A DNA stretch of 64,000 nt from the NCBI GenBank assembly GCA_001414485.1, contig LLEY01000011.1, positions 1 through 64,000 of the forward strand, in the 5' to 3' direction. The notes beneath the pieces were generated by a model. That model was not told the DNA's origin. It worked only from the letters and a program-made list of their open reading frames with translations, and did not search any database. This DNA is from Calycina herbarum (lineage: Eukaryota; Ascomycota; Leotiomycetes; Helotiales; Pezizellaceae). Position 1 is the first letter of the stretch. Each line of letters starts with the position of its first letter. Of this stretch, positions 62,577-64,000 are shown piece after piece. The position numbers and the translations under genes were made by a program.

Positions 62577-64000
62577 CTACTTCAACATTACCTCCCCAGC
62601 AAACATCCGCTTCAGTTTCCCATTATCCACAACTTGAAGCTCATCAGTATCAGATAAACCATTTTCAGAACTCTCTCCCTTTTCAGACTCGATTTCCGCC
62701 TCATTTCCATCACAGTCTCGCTTCAACTCTGCTCGAATATCATCCCCAGCAGGACCCTGAACCAGAATTCCAGCCAAAATAGACCCTAAAGCCAGCAGTA
62801 TTGTCCACAGACTCTTAAGAATGTTCTCTTCAACGATAGAATCTGCTCCACGAAGACTAAAGTCCGCAAGTGTCTCGTTTGCCGGAATGCTAGACTTGCT
62901 CGGAACAACCGACATTCTTTTCGCGTTCATAGCCATCAATGTTGCTCCGGTGAGTAATTGTCCCAACGAGAAAACATTTGGTCGTAATAGGAGTCGTATC
63001 ATTGCATTTACACCGAGTGAGAATGCAGCTGCTTCCTCGACACTCAAATATCCGCTTCCCCAAAACGCCAGAATTGAAAATGCCACAACACCGTTCAAAA
63101 AGGAAGAGAGAATCTGAGTTGGGACTCCTCGGAATTTCATCCCATCACAACAACCAGCAAAGTAACACCCAATTCTACCAAGACTTTCGCCCACGGGAAA
63201 GATAATTGAGAAAGCATAAAGTAGCCGAGTTCGATCAATGAGAGGCGAAATCGCAATGCTCAGAATAGCCGCAAAGAAGGAACCTTGTATCCAAAGACTA
63301 CTCTTAGTAAGAAACTTGGTGCTGAATAAAGCTGGAATTCCATGTCGAATGTGTGATGGCATGCGTGCACCAATATATGCAGCAGCTCCAGTAATCATCA
63401 ACTGTAGTCCCAAACTAGAGACCTCATTCGGTGTTGGTGAGGATTTTCCACTTCGGACATACACTAATGCTGACACGCTTGCAGTGAGGAACGAAGCAAC
63501 CGCGAAGAAAATCCCGTAGACGGATATATCGAACCGTTGACCGACACGGATGTATGCAGGCTTCCTCGTTTCGAGCTGGAAAAGTTTCAATCTTTTCGAA
63601 GCAGCGAGAATGATATTGACAATAAATCGGAAGTAAATAAGTAAACAAAGAGTGTCTATCCAAAATATAGGAGTTGTCGGCGGCTGCGTAGCAACGAATT
63701 TTGCCGAATACAGTATGGGTGGTAATCGGAGAAAGACAAGTAAAATTGTATTCATGACTTGGGTTCGGTACGCGAGTGATGATGTTGCGGTTCGGAAATC
63801 ATGGATCGTCAAAAGACATGATAAATCCGAGAAGAATTCCGTGAAAAGAGAGGTGTAGAAGGCGTAAATTAGTCGTAAAGGGTGTTTCGTTTGAATGTGG
63901 TAGATGAGGTATCCCATCGAGGAAATGTGATGTGCGATGTAGAGATTCGAGTGATCGAGTCTATTTAATTCTGAAGCCCATAATACTCCTCTTGAGGCGA
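62577..64000 (-). CDS. Membrane protein fusing a TLC-like segment to an Lgt-like domain (5' end outside window)
   Basis: The frame is open from the window edge to the stop at 62577. The Met at 63917 is probably internal because upstream codons read in frame ASELNRLDHSNLYIAHHIS. That N-terminal part resembles TLC (TRAM-LAG1-CLN8) domains, with its His pair and helices to about 63560. The second half has the layout of bacterial prolipoprotein diacylglyceryl transferase: YGIFFAVASFLTA, MITGAAAYIGAR, then GESLGRIGCYFAGCCDG and RGVPTQILSSFLNG. In E. coli Lgt the matching box is GRIGN..NGE..G, so the Asn and Glu are replaced by Cys here. The tail is acidic and hydrophilic. Fungi lack lipoprotein lipidation, so another lipid role is likely. 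No introns are seen, and the surrounding DNA is RIP-mutated. Confidence 0.7.
   Translation of the reverse strand, partial: ASRGVLWASELNRLDHSNLYIAHHISSMGYLIYHIQTKHPLRLIYAFYTSLFTEFFSDLSCLLTIHDFRTATSSLAYRTQVMNTILLVFLRLPPILYSAKFVATQPPTTPIFWIDTLCLLIYFRFIVNIILAASKRLKLFQLETRKPAYIRVGQRFDISVYGIFFAVASFLTASVSALVYVRSGKSSPTPNEVSSLGLQLMITGAAAYIGARMPSHIRHGIPALFSTKFLTKSSLWIQGSFFAAILSIAISPLIDRTRLLYAFSIIFPVGESLGRIGCYFAGCCDGMKFRGVPTQILSSFLNGVVAFSILAFWGSGYLSVEEAAAFSLGVNAMIRLLLRPNVFSLGQLLTGATLMAMNAKRMSVVPSKSSIPANETLADFSLRGADSIVEENILKSLWTILLALGSILAGILVQGPAGDDIRAELKRDCDGNEAEIESEKGESSENGLSDTDELQVVDNGKLKRMFAGEVMLK

Noticed and set aside
62577..63917. Complete 446-aa gene starting at the Met at 63917
   Set aside because: The same frame stays open to the window edge and encodes a conserved-looking segment with a His pair just before this Met, so the true start is outside.

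Overview
The window is the left end of a chromosome of a filamentous ascomycete (Pezizomycotina). It begins with TTAGGG-type telomere repeats written as CCCTAA. Introns of about 50-100 bp interrupt most genes. The repeats carry the C-to-T / G-to-A and TpA-rich signature of repeat-induced point mutation (RIP). Gene content (oxalate-type bicupin, GH30, Pth11-like rhodopsin-domain protein, secreted nuclease) would suit a Leotiomycetes-like plant-associated or saprotrophic fungus, but that placement is inference.

Layout. 1-66 is telomere and 67-433 a 47-bp palindromic subtelomeric tandem repeat. From 445 to 24963 the DNA is RIP-mutated. It holds two relics of one Fot1/pogo-like transposon family, a 437-bp foldback/MITE, and two Ty3/gypsy chromo-retrotransposons on the minus strand with tandem and inverted LTR fragments. 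It also holds one large dead gene (ZNFX1-type helicase plus CbxX-type AAA+ domains) split by those insertions. A sharp change near 25.1 kb leads into a gene-bearing island (26-57.3 kb). In order this carries a secreted EEP nuclease (-), a secreted 5'-nucleotidase (+) divergent from it, a single-pass membrane protein, a coiled-coil protein of unknown function, and an oxalate-decarboxylase-like bicupin (-). It continues with a secreted SBP56-like protein, a 4.5-kb gene-poor stretch, a decayed RNase-H-fold gene, a rhodopsin-domain membrane protein, and two small cysteine-rich secreted-protein paralogues (-). It ends with a RanBP2-zinc-finger protein and a GH30 glycosidase. From 57.5 to 62.2 kb two more copies of a second pogo-like family bracket a short relic. 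The window ends inside a minus-strand membrane protein combining a TLC-like segment with a bacterial Lgt-like domain.

How the genes work together. Many of the products carry a signal peptide, so the island looks like a secretome-rich subtelomeric compartment. The nuclease and 5'-nucleotidase form a plausible route from extracellular DNA to nucleosides and phosphate. The bicupin and GH30 act on oxalate-like acids and cell-wall polysaccharide. The most striking unexplained items are the two three-exon genes at 50003-50370 and 51500-51903, whose conserved eight-cysteine pattern matches the inhibitor-cystine-knot spacing, and the TLC-Lgt fusion at the right edge. Exon coordinates were worked out by hand from splice signals and reading-frame continuity; no database search was run.
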